Shown here: positions 22,306 through 34,747 of the stretch, one piece after another
Layout of the letters: every line of letters starts with the position of its first letter
Position numbering within the stretch: the stretch's first letter is position 1
DNA from: Glebionis coronaria
Taxonomy: Eukaryota; Streptophyta; Magnoliopsida; Asterales; Asteraceae
Length of the DNA stretch: 64,000 bases
NCBI GenBank assembly: GCA_025667525.1
Contig: CM046876.1
Span: forward strand, 481,326,557-481,390,556
Direction of reading: 5' to 3'
Program-made: the position numbers and the translations under genes
Notes under the pieces: generated by a model
Database searches by the model: none
Told to the model about the DNA's origin: nothing
Seen by the model: the letters and a program-made list of their open reading frames with translations, nothing else

Positions 22306-23392
22306 TCATCGTTTCTCGGTCCATTCCTTTCTCATGTCATTCCATTCTTTTTTACGATTCCATTCTCCACGATTCATTCGTACCAAACACCCCCTAAGTT
22401 ATTCTAAGTAAACATGTAAAAAGGGTGAAAATACCTTTTTTGACCAAATTATAAACCATGCATTGAAATCTTGTACCTTGTGATTTAGGGTACTTTTACA
22501 TTGTCTTAACATAATCATATAACCTTAACGTAATGATATAAGTGTTTGTAGACTTGTCCTAAAAGACTAGGCATTGATTATATGTAAAATGCTTAATATA
22601 AGGGTTTTTAAGTCACTAATCCTAATGACTTTCTATCTTGAGTAATTAGTATTTATATCATAATGTAAAATTTTTCTAGGTCTTATATACTATGTTTATG
22701 ACTTTTAGGGATTCTACATTCTTAGTTTAAGGGTTTATATAAGGTAATCATATCCTAGGTATAATTAAATTAGATTATAGCTCTATGCTTTAATAACTTG
22801 TACATTGTGCTTTATTAAATTGTAAGTTAGCTTGAGATAAATGTATGATCTTTATATGATACTTAGTTGACTTTCATAATTAGTTGCAAAAGATTAGATC
22901 TTAATTCAATGTGAAATGGATTTTAGGTACTAATCTAGGTTACTAGGTCTTATACTTGTAATTAGCTTTAGATTAGTGAATATTAGTGTTTTGTGATCAT
23001 TTACCTCTCCTTTATATGATATATTATAATTAGTATATCGTATTTGATGTTTGTAATTAGGTATTATGTAGTTATATTGCTTGAAACATTATTTACCAAG
23101 GATTTCTAGGTGGTGATCTAGACTATTATGTACATTTATTTGTACTTAGCTTTGTACGATTTGTTCTTAGTATTCTTGGATAGATTATGTCTTCTAATGA
23201 TAGTTTATAACTTGTTTATAATCCTTGATTACTTATTCATACTTCACCATTCTTGAGTTTACAACTCGTTTATAGGGATTCTAGGGTTTCTAAGGGAATT
23301 TAGGGCATTATAGTTGTATTTGAGATGTTCTTATTCACAATGTACTTCTTTTAGAACTTATACTTGATATATACATTGTGTGTTTACAACAT
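22306..23392 (+). repeat. copy A' of the 1087-bp flank, ending in empty target site
   Basis: Nearly identical to 9011-10097. It begins inside the MITE right end (so that MITE copy is only 89 bp long) and ends TTTACAACAT, after which the sequence continues ATATGAATAT instead of the retrotransposon. No gene is visible. Confidence 0.9.
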
Positions 23393-23402
23393 ATATGAAT
23401 AT

Positions 23403-24480
23403 TGTAACACCCCATTTGTTAAAATGGAATATCATAGTAATATATGGCGTGTCATCAAAGCATGCAAGGTAAATGTCTAAACATTCATGACCATAAATAG
23501 AAATACCAGAAACAAACGTCGGTAGTCTAAGTAACTCAACACAAGAAAATATATGTACTGAAAAGGAAAAGGACTAAACAATTTCCAACATGAAGTAAAG
23601 TAAGATAAAGTATGATAAATGCATAAGATATAGAAGGTTGGATAGCTTTCATCCGAATGCACATACTCTTGAGATCCTACTTGCGACCTTGGGTACCTGC
23701 CATTTGGGAACATGGAAATAGAAAAAGGCTGAGCATAACGCCCAGTACACGGATATACAATAAAGCATGGAAACATAGAGTAATGAAAGCATAAAAGAGC
23801 ATATAGAGCATAAAAGGCAGGGGAAATTAATAAGTCCTGGGAAACCTAGACGTATAACATGTTTACTGGTTTTAGTTCTGAAAACATAGCTTATGTTTAC
23901 TTATGAAAATATGTATTAGTTTAATATACCAAAAGCCAATATAGGTCATGAGATCAACAACGTGCATGAATACGTGGAGGGGTGACCTCATAATGCAATT
24001 AGAGGGGATGCCTTTAATTAATATGATAATGGGTAGGAGGGATCAACTCCTTGTGAAGGATGCAAGGCACACACCACATTCACCATAAAATCATGACTGA
24101 CACTGTAACTAGGATGCACCCATACGCCCCACATGATAATATAATAATAAAGGCCAAGTAAACTGAAAGGGACGTCACGAGCTATCACTCCGTCGTGGTG
24201 AAGTCATAACACTAGTGCCTCTAGTGTTATGGTTATGGTACCTTTATAACTAGGTGAAACTGGCATGCATGTATATGGCTAAGGTAAATAATAAAACATA
24301 AGCATTTAAATCTGTAACTACTGGGGAAAACAGTTGGCTGCATACGGGAAATCCTAATGAAGAAAGAGATTGTCCTTACTGAAGGACGGGAAATCCGTAC
24401 CTTGTGTCCAGTAGAAGGTAACGGAAACGCTGAAGAACCTACTTCGCCTTGACGGATAATACTACATAAGAATAGGGACA
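23403..24480 (-). mobile_element. LTR 3' end of chromovirus-like element, minus strand
   Basis: On the plus strand it starts TGTAACACCCC, i.e. on the minus strand it ends GGGGTGTTACA, the hallmark end of Tekay/Del-type chromovirus LTRs. Within about 330 bp the minus strand reads GTGTACTGGGCGTTATGCTCAGCC-like leader sequence and a splice-like GGCAGGTACC, typical of these LTRs. No second copy, PBS or coding remnant is present, so it is a solo or truncated LTR. The right border is only approximate; sequence of similar character continues to about 25300. Confidence 0.6.
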
Positions 24481-25740
24481 TGTATGAGTTGTCTCAATTA
24501 CATGTGTTTTACTAGTTCTGTGTGTTCTTAGCTTATTATTCATGTTATGTCATGTTTTAACTGTTTAAAGTATTAGTCTGTAGTTATTCATGTATTATGT
24601 TGTTTATTATTCATGTACTATGGTATTATAATACTTGTATTGTAATACTAAGTAACTTTCTAAAAATAGCAGGTTTCCATAAATAATAAGTTTCTAAAAA
24701 TAGAAAGTTCCCAAAAATAGTAAGTTTCCATAATTAAAAATAAGCTGGATTATTAATGTCAAGTAAAGTTTAATTAGTAAAATAGAAGTCATGGTTCTAG
24801 TATTATAACTTATTACATAATTAACTTGGTGAATTTAATAAACTATACATTATAAGAATTTAATTAAAAATACATGTTTTAACTAAATTAAGCTAAGTAA
24901 AATACTTTAGGTTATACATGAAATATTAATTTTAATATTTAACCTAAGTCATGCATTTAATTAAATTAAATAGTCTCGAAAATAATTTAATTTATTCCGT
25001 TTAAAGTCTCGGGTAAAACTAGAAAGTTGTTCAAAACGTTGTTTTACATCGAAATGCATTAGACTTTGAGTCTTATAATATCGTTTAGTGAGTTATTTGG
25101 TCTAGTCAAACCCAAAAGTCAAAACTGATAGACTTTAAAAATATGATTTCAAGCGTTTTTGAGTTCGTTTGAGCTCGTAAAACTTTAACTAATGATATGT
25201 TGCAAACTAAAAACAATGATTGCGTTTGAACAAGTATAAAATAGTAACTTTGAGTTCGGTCATACATATACATAGATCTTGAACTTTTGAAATTCGGTAA
25301 CTTCCTAATATAGAAACTTTTCGGAGTGATTGTAGTATTTGTTAACTGATACCTTACTTTTTAAAAGTGTATTTTTGTCAAATAAATCACGATGTGCACA
25401 TACGGATTTCTTTATCCTTTCTTTTACATATGACTTATTTGTCATCCTATATTGTCTTTCTTTGCTTCTATCGTACAACTGATTTGGACCGAGGTTGAAG
25501 TTCTTGCTTTCGTATCGTTCGTTACCATCTTGACAAGTTCTTGCTTTCGTATCGTTCGTTACCATCTTGACACATTCGAAAACTGAAGAGAAGGACGCCC
25601 CAAATTCCATTCTTTTTACTGTCAATCTAACTTTTAACTTTATTTATGAAGGAGAAGATTTTATTCTCGAATTGGTTTCTATTTTTTTCCCCAAAAGAAA
25701 AAGAACCGCTCAGATCTATACATATTCCATTTAAAATTTT
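24481..25740. other. AT-rich intergenic DNA, probably LTR U3 debris
   Basis: No gene. It holds short repeats around AATAAGTTTCTAAAAATAG (24655-24735) and a perfect 37-bp tandem duplication at 25498-25571. I see no second LTR terminus, so the extent of the LTR on its left stays open. Confidence 0.4.
25498..25571 (+). repeat. 37-bp perfect tandem duplication
   Basis: Two adjacent identical 37-bp units starting AAGTTCTTGCTTTCG (25498-25534 and 25535-25571). They lie about 365 bp upstream of the histone H4 TATA box. Confidence 0.9.
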
Positions 25741-25935
25741 CAGCCACACCTAAAACGAAAATCCTCACTCCGCTCATTTTCCCCAGAGAAAGCACAACCC
25801 ATCTGCCAGGTCACCGATCCGTGTGACACTCACCCATCTAAACCGTCCATCACCACCCATCTTAATCCAACGATCACCAACACTCCAAACTAACACACCT
25901 TCCCTTCATTTTTAACCTTCTACCCATTCACCCAC

Positions 25936-25943
25936 TATATATA
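25936..25943 (+). promoter_or_regulatory. histone H4 promoter TATA box
   Basis: TATATATA followed by CCCC, about 30 bp before a CA-rich likely transcript start near 25965-25975. Upstream (25810-25880) lie CCGATCCGTGTGAC and AACCGTCC, loosely like octamer/hexamer elements of plant histone promoters but not exact matches. Confidence 0.7.
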
Positions 25944-25995
25944 CCCCATCCCTCCATTACACCTTCATCACAATCAATTTCACACACATTTTCAG

Positions 25996-26732
<737 letters not shown>

Positions 26733-27407
26733 TGTTTGTTGGTATTACTATGTAGTAGTCAGTGTTTGTGTTTAGATGTTTTTATGAAGAATCAAGTAAT
26801 CAAGTTGATTTACCAATTTCAAGTTTTGTGCTGTTGAATTTATGTTTATTGGTTGGATTGTTGAGTGCTTTGAATTATCCGAAATGTATGTAATCGAATA
26901 AACTTGTAGTACGGGATCTTATACATAGAGAGATGGGATAAACAAGTTAAATATAATTTATTTGATATTTTTTACTGGATTATTAAGTGAAACAAGCAGT
27001 TTTGGTTACTGGTTTTGAACAAGCCAAGCTAGAATTAATAGTTTCCTTGATTGAACATCTGCGAACTTGAATATTTTCTGTGTGTACATTGTCCTGAATC
27101 TGACTCGGTTAAGTTAACAGATGTGTCATTATATCTTGGCATCAATCAATGGCAAATTCAATGTTTTCTGGGAAACCAACAAGTATTAGTAGTTGAAATC
27201 AAATGCAGTTACTGTTTGTTTAATTAGAAAGCGGTGATGAAGACTTTTATTATTGCATCTACTTGCGATTAAATCGTGTTAAATTGTGGTTATGTCTCTT
27301 ATTTGAGAGGTTTGGTCATCAATTCTTGGGAAAAGAAGGCTTTTTAAGATATCTGTATGATTATCAACCATAGGAACATTCTGTGAACAAACCTTGAATG
27401 CAGTATT
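26733..27407. other. intergenic DNA between H4 and the GH18 pseudogene
   Basis: H4 3' flank with a polyadenylation-like AATAAA at about 26897, then AT-rich DNA. I see no gene, RNA or repeat of note. Confidence 0.5.
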
Positions 27408-28001
27408 ATGAGTTTATCAATCAAAAGTCAACATTCAAATGTTAAAGTTGGTTTAAGCGTAGGCGGTGACAGTGTGAATGGAGAAATATATTACTTTAGT
27501 CCTTCGTCGGTTGATTCATGGGTTGCTAACGCCGTTTCTTCGCTTACTATAATCATCCAAGAGTATAACTTGGATGGGATTGATATTGACTACGACTATG
27601 AGGATTTTCGTGTAGATCCTGATAAGTTTGCTGAGTGCATTGGGAAACTTATAACAACTCTTATGTGTAATAGAGTCATCTCGTTTGCATCTGTAGCTCC
27701 TTTTGCTGATGGTGATGTTGGGAGTCATTGCATGGCTCTTTGGAAAAGCTATGGTCATGTAATAGACTGTTAATTTTCAGATTACGCATATAATACAGGG
27801 ACCACTGTTTCACAGTTTATGACTTATTTTGAGACATAAAGGTCGAATTATGGAGGAGGTAGTATCTTGGCTAGCTTCATTAGTCACGGAAGAGGTGGTC
27901 TGTCACCACAGAACGGGTTGTTTACTGCGTGTTGCATGCTTAAGAGCCAGGGGAAGCTCGGTGGGATATTTGTTTGGTTGCAGATGATTCAAAGGCTTTA
28001 G
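27408..28001 (+). pseudogene. GH18 chitinase-like pseudogene, 5'-truncated
   Basis: The conceptual protein shows [11 protein letters not shown] and then [12 protein letters not shown], the strand-4 DxxDxDxE-type motif of glycoside hydrolase family 18, followed by [21 protein letters not shown] and [11 protein letters not shown]. It most resembles plant chitinase-2-like/RuBisCO-associated proteins (from memory). The first third of the fold is missing. A stop at 27771-27773 comes from a small deletion, a second stop interrupts ...TYFET at about 27837, and the last part (GKLGGIFVW) shifts frame before the TAG at 27999-28001. In the catalytic motif the usual glutamate position is disturbed by DYDYE. 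A decayed copy without function. Confidence 0.85.
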
Positions 28002-29192
28002 GTGCTCATGGGCCTTGAGCTCATGAGCTTATTACATGTTTAATAAGAAGGACATAATCATAAGTACAGTATAAGATTAGGTCCCCTCGGTGAACCAAAC
28101 CCGAATAGGCAAAACATTTTAGACTCAGTTGACCTAGGCAACTTGACCCGACTATCTTTATTCAGGTTAAGGTCCGGGTCGGGATTTATGACATTCCTAC
28201 TCACATGCACATATTTTCCATTGCGCTTTCGATGTTGGCTCTGTTTGTTTTTTCTAAAAAACAACTTATTGCCTCTTTTGTCTGCAAACCTCTGTAGGCG
28301 GGCAAAGATTTTTGTTTGTTTTTTTTCAGACATGAGTGCTAAAAAGCACTTCTCACATTTTCAACCTTGAAGACATAAACTTTCTCTTATTTACTCTTCT
28401 TCTCACTTCACACCACAACGTTCAATATTCGTTTGCATTTTTTTATCTTTTAATTTTTATACCGAAATGATTCATTTCGTATTTTTTGGAGTATTTTATT
28501 TCCTTTCGATTTATGCGTTTTCTTTGTTTTTTTACGTTTTTACCTCTTTGTACGTTTTTGTACATTTTTCTACGTTTTGGTACAACTTTTCTATGTTTTC
28601 GTGCATTTTTCTACGCTTTCTTCCGTTATCGTCATGTTTTTAACGTTTTCGTACGGTTTTGTCCGTATTTTACATGTGTTTTATACGTTATTATGTGTTT
28701 TCATCGCTACAAAAAAGAACAAAAACGTATAAAGAACGTACGAAAACAAAAAAATCAAACAAAAATGTACGAAAATGTAAAAGTGAGCAAAACGTACGAA
28801 ATCATACACAAACGCTAGGGAAAAATATAAAGAGATAAAAGTAAGAAAGACATATTTCGATAGTATAAAAAAACAAACGGTTTATTTCGTGTAAATGAAG
28901 ACTTTAAATTCATCTTTTTCTTTTGCACACGTGATTTACAGAAAAAAAGATAAAACCTTATAAAAAACAAACGAAGCGGTAGTCATATCTCATACGATCA
29001 AAGTCATGCTACAGTATGGGACAATATATGGTTCTAGGTGATGACCATTTCATATGTACACATCTGTATATCTATATATATACTATATATAGGGTGCATA
29101 TATACATTTTAACTCCAAACAAAAATTTAAGATAAATATATTAATAACTTAACTATTAGATCATCTTTAATCAAAATCTAATTTCAAATCTT
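28002..29192. other. intergenic DNA with foldback low-complexity array
   Basis: No gene. From about 28430 to 28880 a T-rich array of TACGTTTT-like motifs on the plus strand is followed by its A-rich complement, with CGAAATGATTCATTTCG at 28464-28480 as a short palindrome. The rest is AT-rich unique-looking DNA reaching the E1 LTR. The open frames near 28143 and 28486 come from low complexity. Confidence 0.6.
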
Positions 29193-29760
29193 TGTTGGAA
29201 AATGTTTTGCAAAATATGGTTTTTGCAATACTTTGGACATAATTTTATATATGTATATGTTACATATATTCGTAGTACTTAGTAGCTTTGCGTTCTCCTC
29301 GAAGAGAGCTTCGCAACGAGCCGAAGTATGTCCAATATGGAGTTAATATGAATGAGATATCGTGTCTCAAAGTGAGTCACGTGAAACACAATATTTGGAA
29401 AATATTTTGTCCCACATCGCTTGAAACATGAAGTGAAAACATGTTTATAAGGAAATCATAGTTTCTACCCTACAATATTCATTTGTGGGTTTTTACTCCC
29501 ACGCCTCGCGCACGAGCGCGCGACCTGCGGACACGAATGCAGCTCCGAAAACTGGCTTGGGTGCGGGCAGATTTCTTATGTGTTAAAGAGACAGGAAATC
29601 TGTTTAAGCTTCCTGACTTTGGTATATATTTTCTTTGAGAACAAGTCAAGTTTTCAGTATAAATATAACCTCTTCTCATTCAGTTAAATCATTAGAAAAA
29701 ACGCAGCTTTTTCCTTACTCCATTATCAGACAGTTCTCTAGCAGCTCGTCGATAAGAAAC
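29193..29760 (+). repeat. E1 5' LTR (3' edge unresolved)
   Basis: Aligns with 63509-64000 from the first base, with scattered substitutions and a segment of about 75 bp (63822-63897) present only in the 3' copy, between ACTCCCACG and CACGAGCGCGCG. Beyond about 29570 the two copies diverge at the window end, so the LTR end cannot be fixed; no tRNA-Met-type PBS is visible downstream. Contains GTTTATAAGG (29441-29450) as a possible TATA box. Confidence 0.75.
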
Positions 29761-29772
29761 ACGCAAGGCTTT

Positions 29773-29958
29773 CGTGATCTTTCATGCAAGTTTGTTAAGT
29801 CCGGTTGTACAACAGCTTTAGACGTTGTACCCTGGGAAACAGACGGCGAATCTGTTTTAAGGTTCCGTGATCTTTCAGGCAAGTTTGTTAAGTCCGGTTG
29901 TACAACAGCTTTAGACGTTGTACCCTGGGAAACAGATGGAGAATATGTTTTAAGGGAA
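29773..29958 (+). repeat. 93-bp tandem duplication in E1 LTR/leader
   Basis: Two adjacent copies of a 93-bp unit starting CGTGATCTTTCA (29773 and 29866), almost identical. Just downstream, a motif around GAAACCAAGATTGAGTTT recurs near 30195, 30298 and 30355 with spacing of about 60-100 bp. Confidence 0.85.
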
Positions 29959-30484
29959 GCGTGTTAAACACGTGCATCGTCTTAGTTTTACTGCTTACTT
30001 CATTACTGTTAATTACTTTCTATCATTTAAATTATGTCAATTAAATTTCTGTTATTTTATTCTAAATTCGATTTTATAATAAAAGTGTACACCGTTTCCT
30101 ACAATCTTAAAACAGATTCTGTTTAACAGAATTAAAACTTTTATTAAATCGGATTAATAATTTTTATCAGATTGATTTTAAACTGTTTCGCTGAAACCAG
30201 GATTGAGTTTCACTAGAAATTAGTTTTAATTTTACAGATTTTGATTAACAGATCTTTAACGTTTTTCATTAAGCAAATGTTCTTATCAGTTTATATTGAA
30301 ACCAAGATTGTGTTTCTGTTAAACTGATATATTTGATAATTGCATCTGATTCATTGAAACCAAGATTGAGTTTATTTGAAGCAGATCCACTATAAGTATA
30401 TAGAGATCACGATTGAATTTCTTATCTACAGATTTATAACAGTTGTCTAACTGTTTGTGTTTTGATCTTGTTTGATCTTTCAGA

Positions 30485-31653
30485 ATGTCTACTAGCACTC
30501 CTGAAACTCCTGCAACTACTACTGTGAAAGTAACTGCTGCGCTAGTTACCCACACAATTGCTAATCATGCTGAAAAACCAGAAAAATTCAATGGGCAGAA
30601 TTTTAAGAGGTGGCAACAGAAGATGTTCTTCTATATCACTACTTTTAACCTTGCGAAGTTCATAAAGGAGATTGTAGCTCAGCTGGAACCTCCTAAAGAA
30701 GGTTTACCCGAAAATCAACAAGCCGTGCAGGCTGTTGAAGCATGGAAACATTCAGACTTCTTGTGTTACAACTACATTCTGAATGGTTTGGTGGACTCTT
30801 TGTACAATGTGTACTGCAAGACTAAGACTCCCAAAGAATTATGGGAGTCGTTGGAACGCAAGTACAAAACTGAGGATGCTGGTACAAAGAAGTTCATGGT
30901 AGCTCGTTTTTTGGATTACAAGATGGTTGATTCAAAGATTGTGATAACTCAGGTTCAAGATCTACAGGTTTTGCTACACGACATTCATGCTGAGGGTATG
31001 ACTTTGAGTGAAACTTTTCAAGTTGTTGCTATCATTGAAAAGTTACCTCCAAGCTGGGTAGAATTTAAAAACTACTTGAAGCATAAGCGAAAGAAGATGA
31101 TTGTTGAAGACTTGGTTGTTTGTCTTCGTATTGAAGAGGACAACAAGCTGGCTCAGGAAAACACTTATACACCTGATTCTGCCAAGGCAAATATGGTTGA
31201 GCATGGTTCATCTTCTTTAAAGTCTAAAGGCAAGAGCTTTGGAAAAGGGAAGAATGACAAGAAGAGCAAAGGGAAGTCTGAGTACCTTGCTCCTAAAGGT
31301 GGAATTGCAAAGCATAAGTTCCAAGGAAATTGCTTCAACTATGACAAGCCAGGTCATCGTGCTGCTAATTGCAAAGCGCCAAAGCGGGTGACTCCACACG
31401 AGGCTAATATGGTGAATGATAATGTGGACATGATTTCTATGGTGTCTGATGTCGTTACCATGATCTCTGAAGTTAACCTGGTAGGTTCTAATAATAATGA
31501 TTGGTGGGTTGATACTGGGGCAACCCGTCATGTGTGTGCTGAGAAGAGTATGTTTCACTCTTTCAGAGCGGTTGACAATGGAGAGAAGTTGTACATGGGC
31601 AACTCTGCAACTACTGATATCAAGGGCGAAGGAGATGTTATTTTGAAGATGAC
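30485..31653 (+). pseudogene. E1 gag-protease, cut by E2
   Basis: Open from ATG 30485 to the E2 insertion. Gag begins MSTSTPETPATTTVK, with the copia capsid entry FNGQNFKRWQQKMFFY and the middle ELWESLERKYKTEDAGTKKF. The zinc knuckle reads CFNYDKPGHRAANC: the second cysteine of the CCHC box is tyrosine, so zinc binding should fail. The protease site DWWVDTGATRHVC keeps DTG. At 31654 the sequence passes into the E2 LTR, and the frame resumes in phase after the ATGAC duplication at 54167-54171. Copia lineage not assigned. Confidence 0.9.
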
Positions 31654-34600
31654 TGATATGAGTAAAAGATCATATCAATTAATCAACAAATCACCCTAAA
31701 ACACATGGAAAATACCTAACTTTTGTGTTATAAAGCAGTATTATGTGGTATGTTTTGTGTTTGTGCTTAAATAGGTAACAAGGATACATTTTCAAGCAAA
31801 TAAGAAAAAATCAAGATTATTTATGATGAAAAGACAAGAGAAGGATCAAAGATGACAAGTCATTTGAAGATGAAGGACCTATCTTGATAATAGTCATAAG
31901 TTGAGGGACTTAAATGCAAACTTTGAAAAAGTCAAGATCAAAGTCAAACTTGGTCAAACAAGTCAATGGACTTAAAAAAATCAAGATTGCAAGTCAAAGG
32001 ATCAAATTTGCCATTAGAATGAAGAAAAGAGCTAATTTGAATAATCTGCCAAAATGAAGGATTGAAATTGTCAAAAATGCATCAAGTTTGGGTTAATCTG
32101 TGTGAACACAAGAAAGACCAATCAAAATGCAAGGAATCAAGGTTTCGGATTTCCAAATATATAGCCAGCTCACCAATGCATTTATTAACCTGATCTCCCA
32201 ACAGTGCAACGCACTTATTTTCCCTTGGCCAATCCGATTTCAACACTCAATAATATCAATTATCCAAAGTGGATAATGATCCGTGTACTAAGCTGAAAGC
32301 CAATAAAATAACGACACATGTCGCTCTCTTATTCAACAAGCCCAGGACATGGATTTGGCTACAAGGCGTTTCACAAAATACTTTCTACATGAAAAGTGCT
32401 TGGATTAAGATGACGAATTCAACTACATAAGTCAATTAAGCTGAAATTCAAAGGAGAAGAAAACCCCTTTCCTGTTCTTGGAGACAACTTGGCAATTTAC
32501 CAAATTTTGACACCTGGCATCTTACCATTGGTTGAGACACGTCATGATACCCCAACTCATCATCATCAACTTCTATAAATACGACATTGTACCTTCATTT
32601 TCAGAAAGTAGCTAAGTGTGAAAAAACACACACTTTAGATTTTCTCTCTCAAATTTTGTTCTTTCCTTTAGTAGCCAACAACTCTTAAGTGTTTGACACA
32701 CACTTAAGAGTTGGTTAGGAATTAGTTAAAGCAGTTGTAACAAATTTTCCTTCAATAATCAATAAAATCACAAAAATATCCATTTACTCTTCTCATATCT
32801 CCGATTCACTTACTCATACCTACAACCCTGTTATTGTTTGTGCTTTCATTGATCATAATTGATCAGTGGAGTCTGTTTGAGACATTTTGGAGGTTACATC
32901 AAGTTTTCTAGCAAGATCATTCAAGTTCCAGTCCTGAGTAGCAGTTTGTAGCAGATTGGTGTGATTTTGAAGAGAAATGGCTTTTGGAGGTGATAATGTG
33001 GTTAATGGCGGTGTTATGGTGTTCTTGTAGATTCTAGTTGGCTCAACGCCACACTACTCCATCAGTGGAGGCTTCTAGCTAAAAAGTTTGTTAATCCTAT
33101 TTTTAAGTTCCACTCAATTGAAGTTTGCATGTTCAATTCCTAGTGTAAACATAATATGCTGCTATGATCATGTGTTTGTACTTGTTTTAGTGTAATCTGG
33201 TGAATTTGATAAGCTTGTGAGTAATCTTGTAGCCTTAGTCTGAGTTTCACTTGATTTCAGCTTTATATTCATCAGTTTTAGCTTTTGAGTGCACTTTGTT
33301 TTCAAGTCTGTTAACAAGTCTGGATTTATGTCAATTACTTCTCCTTTTAGTTCATGGACATGTCTTGATAATAGTCTTAGCATGTTTCACTCTTTTACTC
33401 AAAATCACTTTGTAAAAGTTCTTCACAGGTTTGTTAAATAGTGTTTGAATCTACATAGTTGTTGTAGTTCTAGTTTGTTAATCCTGTTAAGTCTTGTTCA
33501 TCTACACTTAGTAAACCAGATGAAACAATCTTGTTTGGTTTTGAAGTCAAAATTCAGGTCAAAAAGGCAAATGGTTAAGAAAAAGTATGGGTCAAAGTTT
33601 GTAATCTTTGTCATTCAGTAAACTAGCTCATTTCAAATCCATGTCATTTCTTCATTTCTTAACTAAATTGCATGAAACCAGTTTCTAGTTATAGCTAAAC
33701 ATCCAAAGTTCAAGACTATGCAAGGAAATTCTATAGTATTCTGATTTGATTGAGAAATCAGCTTATTAATAAGCACCTTAGCAAATACAAGTTTCTTATA
33801 TAAAACATGGACTGTTTTCTTAGTTAGCCAATTCTACTTCATAAATCTAGCTATTTTTCTTCATAAACCTGTTTAGAAACATGTCTTGAGTAGTTTTGGA
33901 AATTTTCAGTTTTTTCACATTTTTGGTCAAACTTGGTCAAATAAGCACTTGAGAGCTTAATTCCATTTTCCAGCTTATTCAGTGGATCATTTTCAAAAAG
34001 AAAAGACATTCCATACTCCTATTAAGCTGTTTAACAAGTTTTAGCATAAAAATATGATTGAGCATGTATGGATTTTCATTTTGCTTAATGTTGGCTTATT
34101 GGAATAAGCTATCTTGAGTTCTACTTGGTTTTAAGCAGTCTCCTATTACAAGCCTATCTACTTTTCCATTTTGAAACTAGTTTGAGCTTAATTGGTCCAG
34201 TAATAAGCTCATACGAGCTTATTCTTTGAGTGTGCCCGTTTTTTATAAATAGTTCTCATTATTTGCATTTTAGTCCTTGTGGATTGAATTTGTTTGTGTT
34301 TGTTGCTAAATTTGTAATTTATTAAGGTTTGCATCAATTCAATCCTTTAACTTTCTGTTACTTGTCAAAGTCAGTTAGGCTCTTTGGTTAGTATGTTAAA
34401 GTTAGTTACAAGTTTGTTAGAATTTACATTTTAGGTCCTTTTACTTTCTAGACTTTACATTTCAAGCTTAGTACTTTCAATTACTTTACATTTCAAGCAC
34501 ATTACTTTCATGTTTTTACATTTTGAACTTTTGTGAATAATAATTGGTATTTGCTAAGTGTTTTACAGATATATAGCTTAATATTTTTCACCCTTTTTAC

Positions 34601-34729
34601 GTGTTGCTTGAAATAGACATAGAATATCCAAATACCCTATCAACTAAGAACAATATTAAACTTGAGATTTTTAGGACTTTCAATTGGTCAAGAGTCGAGA
34701 GAAAAAGAACTTCAATATACTCAATTTCA
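31654..34729 (+). repeat. E2 5' LTR, 3076 bp
   Basis: Starts TGATATGAGT and ends CTCAATTTCA before the PBS. TATAAATA at 32574-32581. A perfect 14-bp inverted repeat lies at 32679-32713, about 100 bp after the TATA box. Otherwise non-coding; the open frame on the minus strand near 33168 is not a gene. Confidence 0.92.
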
Positions 34730-34731
34730 AA

Positions 34732-34747
34732 TGGCGCCGCTGCCGGT
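34732..34747 (+). promoter_or_regulatory. E2 primer-binding site
   Basis: TGGCGCCGCTGCCGGT two bases after the LTR. It is close to the TGGCGCCGTTGCCGGG site of Athila/Tat elements (tRNA-Asp). Confidence 0.85.

Noticed and set aside
23403..24480. Complete LTR retrotransposon beside H4
   Set aside because: Only one LTR end is visible; no PBS, partner LTR or coding remnants.
28486..28818. 110-codon Phe-rich frame
   Set aside because: Product of the T-rich foldback array.
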